Assembly: GCF_002307475.1 (NCBI RefSeq)
Contig: NZ_NTMH01000011.1
Coordinates: 310,001-374,000, forward strand
Source: Pantoea allii
GTDB taxonomy: Bacteria > Pseudomonadota > Gammaproteobacteria > Enterobacterales > Enterobacteriaceae
DNA length: 64,000 nucleotides
Direction of reading: 5' to 3'
The notes under the pieces are model-generated. The model was not told the DNA's origin. It made no database searches and was given only the letters and a program-made list of their open reading frames with translations. Below are positions 1 to 8,553 of the stretch, one piece after another (the stretch's first letter is position 1; every line of letters starts with the position of its first letter). The position numbers and the translations under genes were made by a program.

Positions 1-27
1 AACGACTTCGACGACTTCCAGCTGTAA
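1..27 (+). CDS. nrdB: Ribonucleotide reductase small subunit, C-terminal end only (partial)
   Basis: The first eight codons of the window read NDFDDFQL followed by TAA. The class Ia ribonucleotide reductase beta subunit ends in a conserved acidic tail finishing in FQL, which docks onto the alpha subunit. The yfaE ferredoxin gene begins two bases after this stop, which is the known nrdB-yfaE arrangement in enterobacteria. Only the tail is visible, so the call rests on the tail plus the neighbour. Confidence 0.8.
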   Translation, partial: NDFDDFQL

Positions 28-29
28 TA

Positions 30-290
30 ATGAGCCGTTCTGTTGTTATTCTGCGCAGCTCCGGTACCCGACTGGAGTGCGCAGACGATCACCCTAACCT
101 GCTGACCATGCTGGAAGCCAACAATCTGTGTGTTGAATTCCAGTGCCGCGAAGGCTACTGCGGCTCCTGCCGTATGCGGCTGCTGAGCGGTGAGGTCGAC
201 TATGCGGAAACGCCGCTGGCTTTCATTGAACAAGGCGAGATTCTGCCCTGCTGCTGTAAGGCAAAGGGCGACATTGAGCTTGAGCTTTAA
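30..290 (+). CDS. yfaE: 2Fe-2S ferredoxin, NrdB diferric-tyrosyl cofactor maintenance
   Basis: This 86-residue protein is a small plant-type [2Fe-2S] ferredoxin. Cluster ligands are visible as Cys39, Cys44 and Cys47 in CREGYCGSC, with the fourth in the CCC run at 74-76. In E. coli YfaE supplies electrons to regenerate the diferric-tyrosyl radical of NrdB. It follows nrdB by two bases, so the two are almost certainly translated from one message. A strong terminator lies about 20 bases after the stop. Length matches the E. coli protein closely. Confidence 0.95.
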   Translation: MSRSVVILRSSGTRLECADDHPNLLTMLEANNLCVEFQCREGYCGSCRMRLLSGEVDYAETPLAFIEQGEILPCCCKAKGDIELEL

Positions 291-310
291 CGCCTGAGCC
301 GCCCGCGTTT

Positions 311-345
311 AAAAACCGTAATCCCGACCGGGTTGCGGTTTTTTT
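311..345 (+). terminator. Rho-independent terminator of the nrd operon
   Basis: An A-rich arm containing AAAAACCG and CCCG pairs with CGGG and CGGTTTTT around a short loop, then the strand continues in a T run. It lies directly after yfaE and reads in the plus direction. In the opposite direction it could also serve the convergent RidA-like gene that ends at 361. Confidence 0.8.
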
Positions 346-360
346 ATGCCCACGGATAGT

Positions 361-750
361 TCAGGGAATACGCGCAATCACCTTAATTTCAAAATCAAAC
401 CCCGCCAGCCAGGTCACGCCGACCGCCGTCCAGTTGGGATAAGGTGCCTGAGGAAACAGGGCATTCTTTACCTGCATGATGGTTTCAAACTGATGTTCAG
501 GATCGGTATGAAAGGTGGTGACGTCGATAAGATCGTCCAATGTGCAGCCCGCCGCCGCCAGGGTTTGCCGCAGGTTATCAAAGGCAAGCGCTACCTGAGT
601 GGCAAAATCCGGCTCTGGCGTGCCGTCTGTGCGGCTGCCGACCTGGCCGGAGACAAACAGCAGGTCACCAGAGCGGATGGCAGCAGAATACCCATGCATG
701 TCATACAGCGCATTGCGTCCTTCGGGAAATACGGCCTCACGAGTCATCAT
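361..750 (-). CDS. RidA/YjgF/YER057c family protein without the catalytic Arg
   Basis: A 129-residue single-domain protein of the RidA (YjgF/UK114) fold; typical features are the GDLLFVSGQVG strand near residues 28-38, the central helix and the closing segment FEIKVIARIP. RidA proteins deaminate reactive enamine/imine intermediates made by PLP enzymes. The catalytic arginine (Arg105 in E. coli RidA) aligns with Trp107 here, so classical imine deaminase activity is doubtful. The start is one of two adjacent ATGs at 748-750 and 745-747, with AGGTG upstream. It is divergent from a TetR regulator, across a spacer carrying three operator-like palindromes, and is the likely target. The substrate cannot be told. 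Confidence 0.85.
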   Translation of the reverse strand: MMTREAVFPEGRNALYDMHGYSAAIRSGDLLFVSGQVGSRTDGTPEPDFATQVALAFDNLRQTLAAAGCTLDDLIDVTTFHTDPEHQFETIMQVKNALFPQAPYPNWTAVGVTWLAGFDFEIKVIARIP

Positions 751-812
751 ACAATCACCTTTAATCGATTTACGGTCAGTAAGTCATGCACGCATCACCT
801 GCTTGATTTAAG

Positions 813-878
813 ATACATGGCGTATATGAAATAGAACACAGATACGCGTCGTATGTCAAAGCCAAATACGGTACGTAT
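813..878. promoter_or_regulatory. Three ATACG-N3-CGTAT palindromes, probable TetR operators
   Basis: Three copies of one palindrome lie between the RidA-like gene and the TetR gene: ATACAtggCGTAT at 813-825, ATACGcgtCGTAT at 842-854 and ATACGgtaCGTAT at 866-878. Two are perfect and one has a single mismatch. Centres are 29 and 24 bases apart. The last ends just before the AAGGAGG ribosome-binding site of the regulator. TetR proteins bind palindromes as dimers and usually control themselves and the divergent gene, so operator function is inferred from position and repetition. Confidence 0.75.
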
Positions 879-894
879 CTGAAAAGGAGGAGAG

Positions 895-1512
895 ATGACA
901 GCACGGCCACGCGCGGTCACGATGGAAGAGAATCGCGTCAAACTGATATCCGCAGCACGCAAAGCGTTTGCAGAAAAAGGCTTTGCAGCCGCTTCTATGG
1001 ATGAGCTTACTGCCAGCGTCGGGTTAACCCGCGGGGCGCTCTACCACAACTTTGGCGATAAGCGCGGCCTGCTCGCCGCCGTTGTGGCGGAAGTCGATAG
1101 TGAAATAGCCCATCGGGCCAAAGAGAGAGCGGCGGGTATAAAAGACAGCTGGAACCAGCTACTGGAGGAAGGGAACGCGTACATTCACATGGCGCTCGAC
1201 CCTGAAGTCCAGCGCATTGTGTTACTGGATGGCCCGGCCTTTCTTGGCGATCCCTCTCTCTGGCCCAGCCAGAACGCCTGCCTGGCTGCCACGCAAAGCG
1301 CGCTGAGTGAGATGGTTAAGAACGGAGTAGTGAAGCCGGTGGACGTCGAAGCGGCAGCCCGCTTGCTCAACGGTGCCGCTTTTACTGCCGCATTGTGGGT
1401 GGCCGCCAGTGATGATCCTCAGGCGACCTTAGCGAAAGTGACGGCGACATTTAACGTGCTGGCGGGGGGATTACTGCAGCCTACGGCATCATGCCAGCCG
1501 AGACCGGAGTAG
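895..1512 (+). CDS. TetR/AcrR family transcriptional regulator
   Basis: A 205-residue regulator with an N-terminal TetR helix-turn-helix at about residues 13-60 (AARKAFAEKGF, then LTRGALYHNFGDKRGL), the most conserved part of the family. The C-terminal ligand domain resembles the TetR_C group but gives no ligand. Start is supported by a strong AAGGAGG box about six bases upstream. It is divergent from the RidA-like gene and probably represses it and itself through the palindromes at 813-878. It converges on yfaY, with a hairpin between the stops. The inducer is unknown. Confidence 0.92.
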   Translation: MTARPRAVTMEENRVKLISAARKAFAEKGFAAASMDELTASVGLTRGALYHNFGDKRGLLAAVVAEVDSEIAHRAKERAAGIKDSWNQLLEEGNAYIHMALDPEVQRIVLLDGPAFLGDPSLWPSQNACLAATQSALSEMVKNGVVKPVDVEAAARLLNGAAFTAALWVAASDDPQATLAKVTATFNVLAGGLLQPTASCQPRPE

Positions 1513-1544
1513 CGTTCGTGCAGAAGAGCCGAACAGCCTGGATG

Positions 1545-1577
1545 TACAGGGCCGCCTTCACGCAATGCGGCCCTGTA
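1545..1577. terminator. Perfect 11-bp hairpin between convergent genes
   Basis: TACAGGGCCGC at 1545-1555 pairs perfectly with GCGGCCCTGTA at 1567-1577 around an 11-base loop. It sits between the convergent stops of the TetR gene and yfaY. Neither side has a clear T run, so it may stop transcripts inefficiently or protect 3' ends. Confidence 0.6.
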
Positions 1578-1581
1578 ATCC

Positions 1582-2778
1582 TTAGTGCTTAACCGTTTCG
1601 ATTACGTCAATCCAGCCGTGGCCTGTGCTTACCTCACTGCCGTGCAACCAGCGCCGCAGCATATTCATCGCCATCATCGCCACGACTTTTTGCCGGGTTT
1701 CCAGGTTGTGGCGACCGTGGCTGAACTTCACGCGTTGCCCCCATGTAGCCTCTGGCGTATGGAGCGCAACGGAGATTTCGCCTTCGCGCAGATTGCCTAC
1801 CGACAGGGCTAACGGTGTCTGAAGCCTCGCCGCCAGCGCCTGAGTACGCATTACCTGTACTTCAAGACTTTCGTCCTGCTGCGGTAAAATTTCGGTGGCG
1901 CTCAGGGGAACCTCAGCTGAAGCCAGCTGCCAGTTCAGTAAACCTGCGGTGTACTGCTCGCTAATCGCCAGGCGCCAGTGACGCTGATGCAGCTCACGCG
2001 CCAACAGTGCAGGCAGCCCCTCGGTGCCTTCAAAAATCGTGCACTCCGCCAGCAGCAAACGCACCTGTTGCCAGACCTGCTCCATTGCAACACGCTGGGA
2101 GGCCGGTCCGGTCAGTTTGATTTCGATAATGGGCATCGACGAGCGGTAGCCCATTAACACGTTCTCTGGCAGGGGCAGCGGCTCCAGTTCATTGGCAATG
2201 TCACTTTCCCCACGACCAAAAGTGGTCAGGCGCAGACAAAGCGGCGGCTCGGGCAGTTCAAATTTGTCTTTCAGGCGGGGAATGATTTGTTGCTCAACCA
2301 TTACTTTAAATTCTGAAGGCACGCCAGGGGTGAAAAACAACCAGCAGCGGTTGAGTTGCATGGCGAACCCACAGGCGGTACCGACCGGGTTATCCAGCAT
2401 TTCAGCGTTAGCGGGGATTTCTGCCTGCTTACGATTACTGTCTGCCATCACCCGTCCGCGGCTGGCGAACCAGGCTTCCATGGTTTCCAGCCAGTCTTCC
2501 TGCATGACCAGCGCTACCCCGCTCGCTTTGGCCGCCGCCTGAGCACTGAGATCGTCACTGGTAGGGCCAAGACCGCCGTTGACGATGAGAACGTCCGCCT
2601 CAAGGCTACGCGCCTGTAGCGTCTCCACCAGCGATGACAGGGAGTCACCGACCGTCGTACGGCTGGTCATCGGCAGCCCGTGCTGAAATAACACATCAGC
2701 CAGCCAGGCCGCGTTGGTATCGACGATTTGACCATGTAACACTTCATCGCCCGTGGACAGCATTTCAACTCTAATCAC
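1582..2778 (-). CDS. yfaY: CinA-like protein YfaY, degenerate amidohydrolase domain
   Basis: A 398-residue CinA-like protein closely matching E. coli YfaY. The N-terminal COG1058 (MoaB/MogA-like) domain is clear, with LSTGDEVLHGQIVDTNAAW and VNGGLGPTSDD. The C-terminal PncC-like region reads SEQYTAG where active nicotinamide-nucleotide amidohydrolases have ESxTGG, so the serine is lost, as in E. coli YfaY. The start is placed at GTG 2776-2778 (VIRVEMLST) because AAGGAG lies seven bases upstream; an in-frame ATG at 2802 would overrun that site. Biological role is not established. Confidence 0.9.
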   Translation of the reverse strand: MIRVEMLSTGDEVLHGQIVDTNAAWLADVLFQHGLPMTSRTTVGDSLSSLVETLQARSLEADVLIVNGGLGPTSDDLSAQAAAKASGVALVMQEDWLETMEAWFASRGRVMADSNRKQAEIPANAEMLDNPVGTACGFAMQLNRCWLFFTPGVPSEFKVMVEQQIIPRLKDKFELPEPPLCLRLTTFGRGESDIANELEPLPLPENVLMGYRSSMPIIEIKLTGPASQRVAMEQVWQQVRLLLAECTIFEGTEGLPALLARELHQRHWRLAISEQYTAGLLNWQLASAEVPLSATEILPQQDESLEVQVMRTQALAARLQTPLALSVGNLREGEISVALHTPEATWGQRVKFSHGRHNLETRQKVVAMMAMNMLRRWLHGSEVSTGHGWIDVIETVKH

Positions 2779-2934
2779 GTTCTTTCTCCTTGTGCCAGTC
2801 ACTTCACTTTAGGAAGCCCCTGCGTAAAACACAATCTGTAAGGCGGATTTAGCACGGAATAAAACCTTTTCAGGCGGGACAGGCGGGAGAGTAAAACAGC
2901 GGGACTAACATGCGGGTGCGAAGAAGCCGAAATT

Positions 2935-2968
2935 CAAAAACAAAACGGACAGGACGAAGCCTGCCCGT
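2935..2968 (-). terminator. Rho-independent terminator of elaB
   Basis: On the minus strand ACGGGCAGG pairs with CCTGTCCGT (one G-U pair) around a CTTCGT-type loop and is followed by TTTTGTTTTT. It starts 27 bases after the elaB stop. Confidence 0.8.
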
Positions 2969-2994
2969 TGTACGCGATGTAGTGCGCGTTACGA

Positions 2995-3306
2995 TTAACG
3001 GCGAGCCAGCAGCAAGCCTAAAATCAGTCCCGCAGTCGCACCGATGCCGATGCCTTTCCACGGTTTCTCATGTACGTAGTCATCAGCACGGTAAGCCACC
3101 TGCTTAGCACGATAGTAGTAGCTATCGGATGCCTGGCTAACACGTGACTTTACATCTTCCAGCGCTCGTTCAGCTTTGGTTTTGAGTTCGATATATTTCT
3201 GGTCGGCCGGATCGCCTGATGACTTCAGCACTTCTTCCAGCGTTTCGGTCAGCAGTGCGATATCGTCGTCATAGCCTGTTTCGAAAGGTTCAGTCTGTTT
3301 TACCAT
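2995..3306 (-). CDS. elaB: ElaB/YqjD/DUF883 tail-anchored, ribosome-associated protein
   Basis: A 103-residue protein of the YqjD/ElaB family. The N-terminal two thirds are charged and helical (KAERALEDVKSRVSQASDSYYYRAKQ) and the C-terminus is one glycine-rich membrane segment, GIGIGATAGLILGLLLARR. In E. coli these stationary-phase proteins sit in the inner membrane by this tail and associate with ribosomes. The start is chosen at ATG 3304-3306 because GGAGG lies about six bases upstream; an adjacent ATG at 3307-3309 is possible, and those at 3316-3318 and 3334-3336 lack a usable site. Length agrees with the 101-residue E. coli protein. Confidence 0.92.
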   Translation of the reverse strand: MVKQTEPFETGYDDDIALLTETLEEVLKSSGDPADQKYIELKTKAERALEDVKSRVSQASDSYYYRAKQVAYRADDYVHEKPWKGIGIGATAGLILGLLLARR

Positions 3307-3649
3307 CATTTCCTCCATGTGAATTGCAAAGCACAAAGGTAACTATAGCCATAAAATAGGGCTTTGCGCGGAACCCGACCAGGAATCGCCTGAAAATCAG
3401 CATAAGTAAACCGAACGCGAGTCAATCTGTGTCACGCTGAGCGCTACGCAAAGAAGTGTAAGAGATAGCCTGCTGGCCGTAATTTCGCTTCGCTTATTTG
3501 ATTTATCTGATAAATTTTTAGCGAACTGAATTTTTCTCTACGCCGACTGTCGTACCCTGCTGTTGCCTGTAATAATCAGGCCATGTGTATAACAATGTGC
3601 TGACACGACAGTCACAACAAACTCGAACAGCTAAGGAATGATCTCTGGC
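3307..3649. other. Intergenic region between elaB and opgD (343 bp)
   Basis: A non-coding divergent spacer that should hold both promoters. It contains a separated inverted repeat, GACTGTCGT at 3545-3553 and ACGACAGTC at 3605-3613, with an AT-rich middle including TGTATAAC. I see no gene or RNA in it. Confidence 0.6.
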
Positions 3650-5308
3650 ATGAATCGAAGAATGTTTATGAAAGCGTCAATGGCCTTCTCCGCAGTAAGC
3701 GGGATGACAGGCTTATCGACGCTGTTCGCGCAATCCGCCTGGGCAGACGATGGCATTGCTGACGGAACCGCAGTACGCTTCGATTTCGATGAGTTGAAGA
3801 AGAATGCGGCCGCGCTGGCTAAAAAACCCTGGGGCGGCGCACCCGGCCCTCTTCCACCCACGCTGGCGACCCTGACACCGCAGGCATACAACGACATTCA
3901 GTATGATGCCAGCCACTCTCTGTGGAACAATATTCCCAATCGCGAACTGGATGTGCAGTTCTTTCACGTAGGAATGGGATTCAAACGCCGCATCCGTATG
4001 TTCTCCGTGGACAGCGCCAGCCGTGAAGCACGTGAAATTCATTTCCGTCCTGAGTTGTTTAATTACAACGATGCCAAAGTCGACACCAAACAGCTGGAAG
4101 GCAAAACCGATCTTGGCTTTGCGGGCTTCCGCGCGTTTAAAAAGCCTGAGCTGGCCCGCCGCGATATCGTCTCTTTCCTGGGTGCCAGTTACTTCCGTGC
4201 GGTCGATGACACTTATCAGTACGGCCTGTCCGCCCGTGGCGTGGCAATCAACACGTTCAGCAATGGTCAGGAAGAGTTCCCCGACTTTACGGCGTTCTGG
4301 TTTGAAACGCCGAAAGCCGAGGACACCACGTTTACCTGCTATGCCTTACTGGACGGAGCCAGCATCACCGGCGCCTATAAGTTTGTCATTCACTGCGAAG
4401 CCGAACGCGTGGTGATGGAGATTGAAAATCATCTCTTTGCCCGCAAGGATATTCGCCAGTTAGGCATTTCGCCGATGACCAGTATGTTCAGCTGCGGCAC
4501 CAACGAACGTCGCATGTGTAATACCTATCACCCACAGATTCACGACTCCGATCGCCTGGCGATGTGGAACGGTAAAGGGGAATGGATTGCCCGTCCGTTG
4601 AATAATCCTCAGCGTTTGCAGTTCAATGCCTATGAAGATGAAAACCCACGCGGTTTTGGTCTGCTGCAGCTTGACCATGACTTCGAGAATTATCAGGACG
4701 TTATCGGCTGGTATAACAAGCGTCCGAGCCTGTGGGTTGAACCAGTAGGCAAATGGGGCAAAGGCGCCATCAACCTGATGGAAATTCCGACGACCGGTGA
4801 AACGCTCGATAACATTGTTTGCTTCTGGCAGCCCGCTGAGCCAATTAAAGCCGGCAGCGAATACAGTTTTGCCTACAAGCTTTACTGGAGTGCCCTGCCG
4901 CCTGTACAGAGCGATCTGGCGCGCGTGGATGCAACCCGTACCGGCATCGGTGGTTTCCCTGAAGGCTGGGCACCCGGCGAGCACTTCCCGGATGTCTGGT
5001 GCCGTCGCTTTGCTATCGATTTCATCGGTGGTGATTTGCAGGCCGCCGCAGCGAAAGGGATTGAGCCGGTAATTACCGTTTCATCCGGTACCTTCAAACA
5101 GGTTGAGATTCTCTATGTCGAACCCATCAAGGGCTACCGCATTCTGTTCGACTGGTATCCCAACAGCGACGCCGTCAAACCGGTTGAAATGCGTCTGTTC
5201 CTGCGAACAAAAGAGGAAACCCTGAGTGAAACCTGGCTCTATCAGTACGTTCCGCCGCCGCCGGATCAGCGTAAATACGTTGATGACCGTCAGATGACGG
5301 TGAGTTAA
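3650..5308 (+). CDS. opgD: Glucans biosynthesis protein D, periplasmic, Tat-exported
   Basis: A 552-residue OpgG/OpgD family protein (E. coli OpgD is 551) acting in the periplasm to set the backbone structure of osmoregulated periplasmic glucans. The N-terminus [10 protein letters not shown] is a twin-arginine signal, followed by a hydrophobic stretch and AWA-DD cleavage region. Long blocks are nearly identical to E. coli OpgD, for example [18 protein letters not shown] and [15 protein letters not shown]. The start at 3650 is preferred over ATG 3638 because it matches the family's start; AAGGA at 3633-3637 is rather far from it and almost touches the earlier ATG. In E. coli opgD is elsewhere, so its place between elaB and elaA is a local difference. 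Confidence 0.95.
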   Translation: MNRRMFMKASMAFSAVSGMTGLSTLFAQSAWADDGIADGTAVRFDFDELKKNAAALAKKPWGGAPGPLPPTLATLTPQAYNDIQYDASHSLWNNIPNRELDVQFFHVGMGFKRRIRMFSVDSASREAREIHFRPELFNYNDAKVDTKQLEGKTDLGFAGFRAFKKPELARRDIVSFLGASYFRAVDDTYQYGLSARGVAINTFSNGQEEFPDFTAFWFETPKAEDTTFTCYALLDGASITGAYKFVIHCEAERVVMEIENHLFARKDIRQLGISPMTSMFSCGTNERRMCNTYHPQIHDSDRLAMWNGKGEWIARPLNNPQRLQFNAYEDENPRGFGLLQLDHDFENYQDVIGWYNKRPSLWVEPVGKWGKGAINLMEIPTTGETLDNIVCFWQPAEPIKAGSEYSFAYKLYWSALPPVQSDLARVDATRTGIGGFPEGWAPGEHFPDVWCRRFAIDFIGGDLQAAAAKGIEPVITVSSGTFKQVEILYVEPIKGYRILFDWYPNSDAVKPVEMRLFLRTKEETLSETWLYQYVPPPPDQRKYVDDRQMTVS

Positions 5309-5325
5309 TCGTTCAGGCTTGACCT

Positions 5326-5364
5326 AAATGCATCCCAGGCGCTCTGCCGGGATGCATTTTTTTT
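5326..5364 (+). terminator. Rho-independent terminator of opgD
   Basis: AAATGCATCCC at 5326-5336 pairs with GGGATGCATTT at 5349-5359, followed by an eight-base T run. It begins about 17 bases after the opgD stop. Confidence 0.9.
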
Positions 5365-5457
5365 GCCCATCATCTCCTGCAGCGCGTGGTGAATGCTCAC
5401 CCGTCAGCGCGCCTCTCTTTTCAAACCTGCTGCGTTTCGCCCAGTGCACAGGCAGAC

Positions 5458-5925
5458 TCATTCGCCAGCCTGCTCTGCTCTGCGCATATCAATATGGGCA
5501 ATGCCATCTTCAAGATAGCTGTCGCTGACCGCAACAAAGCCATGTCGCTGATAGAAAGCCTGGAGATGCGCCTGGGCGGAAAGAAACAGCGCATGTCCCG
5601 GCCAGTGCTGCTCACAACTGGCTATCGCCTGCGCCATGAGCTGGTTTCCCAGATTCAGACCACGCGCCTTATCAGAAACGATAACGCGCCCGATGGTGAT
5701 GTCTGCCTGCGGGCCATCCGGTGACAAGATGCGGGCATACGCGAGCAGTTCATCCTGCGCCATGCCCAACACATGGCGGTTATCGGCCTGCAAATCCAGG
5801 CCATCGACGTCCAGATAGGCACAGTTTTGCTCCACCACGAACACCTTGCAGCGCAGGACCAGCGCCGCATAAAGCTGCGGTACGGTTATGGCTTGCTGGT
5901 GAAGATCCAGCCAACTGATTTGCAT
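5458..5925 (-). CDS. elaA: GNAT family N-acetyltransferase ElaA
   Basis: A 155-residue GNAT acetyltransferase matching E. coli ElaA over its whole length (CKVFVVEQNCAYLDVDG, DNRHVLG, and IGRVIVSDKARGLNLGNQLM, the acetyl-CoA binding motif A near residues 78-97). The acceptor substrate is not known. The start has AAGAG upstream on the minus strand. It lies 60 bases downstream of the esterase-like gene in the same orientation and may share its transcript. It converges on opgD. Confidence 0.92.
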   Translation of the reverse strand: MQISWLDLHQQAITVPQLYAALVLRCKVFVVEQNCAYLDVDGLDLQADNRHVLGMAQDELLAYARILSPDGPQADITIGRVIVSDKARGLNLGNQLMAQAIASCEQHWPGHALFLSAQAHLQAFYQRHGFVAVSDSYLEDGIAHIDMRRAEQAGE

Positions 5926-5985
5926 CTCTTATCCTTATCACAATGGGCTGACTGCCCGGCGGCGCAATAACACTAATCTACAATG

Positions 5986-6891
5986 CTACCCTTTCTGCAG
6001 CCAGCGTTGATAATGCCCAGGCCAGGCGACGGTGGGCGTTCCGGGTTTTCCCATGCCAAACCCATGACCGCCCGTGAGATAACGATACATCTCCACGTCA
6101 ACCTGATGCTGTCGGCAGGCACGTGCCATAATCAGTGTGTTATGGGGATCGGAAACCGGATCGTCCTCGGCCTGGACCAGAAAAAAAGGGGGCGATGTTG
6201 ATGTCACATAATTCTGCACTGACCAGGCTGCATCTTCTGCCGCCGTGGCATGCGCACCGACTAACATACGGTGTGTTGCCGTGTGCGTATAAGGCGCTTC
6301 CAGTGTGATGACCGGATAGATCAACGCAGCAGCATCAGCATAAGCGGGCGTGCTGTCCAGGGCATCCATGGCTGGGTAGCTGTGAAGCTGATGCCGGGTC
6401 ACGGCCATCCCGAGCAGATGCGCACCGGCTGAAAAACCCAGCACCGTTAACCGCTTTGCCTGCGGTCTTAACAGCCGCAGCGCGCGCTGGGCGTCCTGTA
6501 AGGCCACTTCATTCCCATCAGTCCAGCCCTCACCGGGAAGACGGTAGCGCAGCACCGCTGCGGTATAGCCGCGTGCGGTTAACCAGCGCGCTGCAGGCCA
6601 GGACTCTTTTGCCATCTCAATGCGCTGATAGCCGCCGCCCCCGGCTATCAGAACAACATGACCGTTCGACACGCTGGGACTTAACACCGTTAAGGTCGGA
6701 ATGGCGATATGACGTTGCGCCCCTGAAGGCAGCGTCTCGATCTGGCCTTCCGGTCCGCCGCCGCCCGGAGGTGTGCCAGGCCAGAGCGGCACCACCCTTT
6801 GTGAGTAAGCGGATGGCTGAGCCTGGGAAACGGTACTCCTGGCGGCAACCCATGCAGCTGCCAAACCTGTCAGAAAACGGCGACGATCCAT
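5986..6891 (-). CDS. Tat-exported alpha/beta hydrolase, acetylxylan-esterase-like
   Basis: A 301-residue alpha/beta hydrolase with an N-terminal twin-arginine signal (MDRRRFLTGLAAAW), so it should act in the periplasm or beyond. The nucleophile is Ser154 in GFSAG, the acid is Asp243 or Asp244 in AEDDPV, and the base is His276 in GGHGFG. AGGGGY at 83-88 is the oxyanion-hole loop typical of BD-FAE or acetylxylan-esterase-like enzymes, suggesting a carbohydrate ester substrate; this is inference. The start at 6891 is chosen because CAGGAG lies eight bases upstream and because the Tat motif then falls at the terminus; an in-frame ATG at 6924 is less likely. Confidence 0.85.
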   Translation of the reverse strand: MDRRRFLTGLAAAWVAARSTVSQAQPSAYSQRVVPLWPGTPPGGGGPEGQIETLPSGAQRHIAIPTLTVLSPSVSNGHVVLIAGGGGYQRIEMAKESWPAARWLTARGYTAAVLRYRLPGEGWTDGNEVALQDAQRALRLLRPQAKRLTVLGFSAGAHLLGMAVTRHQLHSYPAMDALDSTPAYADAAALIYPVITLEAPYTHTATHRMLVGAHATAAEDAAWSVQNYVTSTSPPFFLVQAEDDPVSDPHNTLIMARACRQHQVDVEMYRYLTGGHGFGMGKPGTPTVAWPGHYQRWLQKG

Positions 6892-7043
6892 AGCGGGTAC
6901 TCCTGATAGCAAGGTATGGCCCATTTCAGCAGGAAACTATGGAAACAGAATGAAGATATGCATTTTATAACGGGAAGGTGGACGCATCAGCAGGAGCAAG
7001 CGGGTTTGAACTGACCAACGGGCTGACGGGACAGGATCAAGGC

Positions 7044-7071
7044 AAAAAAAATCAGGCCCGGAGGCCTGATT
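7044..7071 (-). terminator. Rho-independent terminator of the nuo operon
   Basis: On the minus strand AATCAGGCC and GGCCTGATT form a nine-base-pair stem around TCCG, then eight Ts. It lies 18 bases after the nuoN stop. Confidence 0.95.
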
Positions 7072-7089
7072 CAGTGTAACGGCGTAAAC

Positions 7090-8547
7090 TTACATCAGCG
7101 GCTGGGCCATTTGTACCAGTCTGATTAGCGGCTGTGGATAAACACCCAACAGCAGCACCAGAATCGCAGAAATCAGCACCACAACACCACCGGCAGTGAA
7201 AGCCCAGTTCGCTGGCGTATCGCGGCTCAGCAGTTCTGGTGGACTGAGGTACAGACTGACGGTAACGCGCAGATAGTAATACAGGCCAATCGCACTACCG
7301 ACCACGACCGCACCGGTCAGCCACCACAGGTGGGCACTGACGCCTGAGGCAATAACGTAGAACTTACCGATAAAGCCCAGCGTCATTGGAATACCGGCCA
7401 GTGACAGCATCATTACGGTCATTACCGCAGACAGAATCGGACGATGCCAGAACAGACCACGGTAGGAGTAGAGTGAATCGGCGTCCGGACCACGATACGG
7501 GCTCGACATCAGGCTCACGACACCAAACGCACCCAGGCTGCTGAACAGATAACCCGCCAGGTAAACCCCAGAGGTTTCCAGCGACAGCTGATGATCTTTA
7601 ACCGCAATCAGCGCGACCAGCAGGTAACCCAAATGGGCGATAGACGAGTAACCCAGCAGACGCTTGATGTTGCTCTGCGAAATCGCCATCAGGTTACCGA
7701 ACAGGATGGAAACAAAGGCGATAATGCCCAGTACCGTCCGCACGGCTTCGCTGTCCGTGACCGGCGCGTACATGAACAGACGCATGACAACACCAAAAAT
7801 GGCAATTTTACTGGCGGTTGCCAGGAAGGTTGACACAGGTGCAGGCGCGCCTTGATACACGTCTGGCGTCCACAGGTGGAACGGCACCAGCGACAGCTTA
7901 AAGCCCAGACCGATAATCAGCATCCCCAGGCCCACTAGCAACAGCGGTTCCTGAATCATGCTGTCAGTGAGGCTTTTGCCCAGGCTGACAAAGCCCAGGT
8001 TGCCGGAGTCAGCATAAATCAGCGCGATACCAAACAGCAGGAAAGACGATGCTGCCGCCGACAAGATGGTGTATTTCAGGGCCGCTTCCAGAGAACGTTT
8101 CTGGCGGAATGCGTAACCAATCAACCCAAACAGCGGCAGAGACAGCAGCTCAATACCAATAAACAGCGACGCAAGGTGGTTAGAGGCTGACAGCACAATA
8201 CCGCCCAGCGCGGCAATCAATACCAGCAGATAGAACTCGTCCTTGTTATCCGGGAATGTTGCCAGCCACGGATAGGCGAAGGTACAGGTTGCCAGGCTGG
8301 CCAGCATCACCAGTGCGGTATAGAACATCGAATAAGCGTCGACGCGCAGCAGCGGCGTGACGTCCATCGCCCCGACATGGCCCACAAAGTAGAGTGACAG
8401 CAGAGCCAGGTTCAGGCCAACCACCGTTAGCGTGGCGTTAACAAAGTGGTTGCGTCGCCAGGCAATGGACAGCATCACAACCACCACCGTCAATCCGACG
8501 ATTAACAGCGGCAGCAACGCGATCAATTGTTGAGGAGTTATTGTCAT
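7090..8547 (-). CDS. nuoN: NADH-quinone oxidoreductase subunit N
   Basis: A 485-residue polytopic membrane subunit of complex I, the same length as the E. coli protein. It belongs to the Mrp antiporter-like Proton_antipo_M family and forms one of three proton-translocating half-channel modules of the membrane arm. Hydrophobic helices run through the whole protein, and the family's charged residues are seen in [13 protein letters not shown] and [20 protein letters not shown]. It is the last gene of the operon, six bases after nuoM and followed by the terminator at 7044-7071. Confidence 0.97.
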   Translation of the reverse strand: MTITPQQLIALLPLLIVGLTVVVVMLSIAWRRNHFVNATLTVVGLNLALLSLYFVGHVGAMDVTPLLRVDAYSMFYTALVMLASLATCTFAYPWLATFPDNKDEFYLLVLIAALGGIVLSASNHLASLFIGIELLSLPLFGLIGYAFRQKRSLEAALKYTILSAAASSFLLFGIALIYADSGNLGFVSLGKSLTDSMIQEPLLLVGLGMLIIGLGFKLSLVPFHLWTPDVYQGAPAPVSTFLATASKIAIFGVVMRLFMYAPVTDSEAVRTVLGIIAFVSILFGNLMAISQSNIKRLLGYSSIAHLGYLLVALIAVKDHQLSLETSGVYLAGYLFSSLGAFGVVSLMSSPYRGPDADSLYSYRGLFWHRPILSAVMTVMMLSLAGIPMTLGFIGKFYVIASGVSAHLWWLTGAVVVGSAIGLYYYLRVTVSLYLSPPELLSRDTPANWAFTAGGVVVLISAILVLLLGVYPQPLIRLVQMAQPLM

Positions 8548-8553
8548 GGCGAA

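Noticed and set aside
346..834. Plus-strand open frame of 162 codons
   Set aside because: It runs antisense to the RidA-like gene and over the operator region; the minus-strand frame is clear family sequence.
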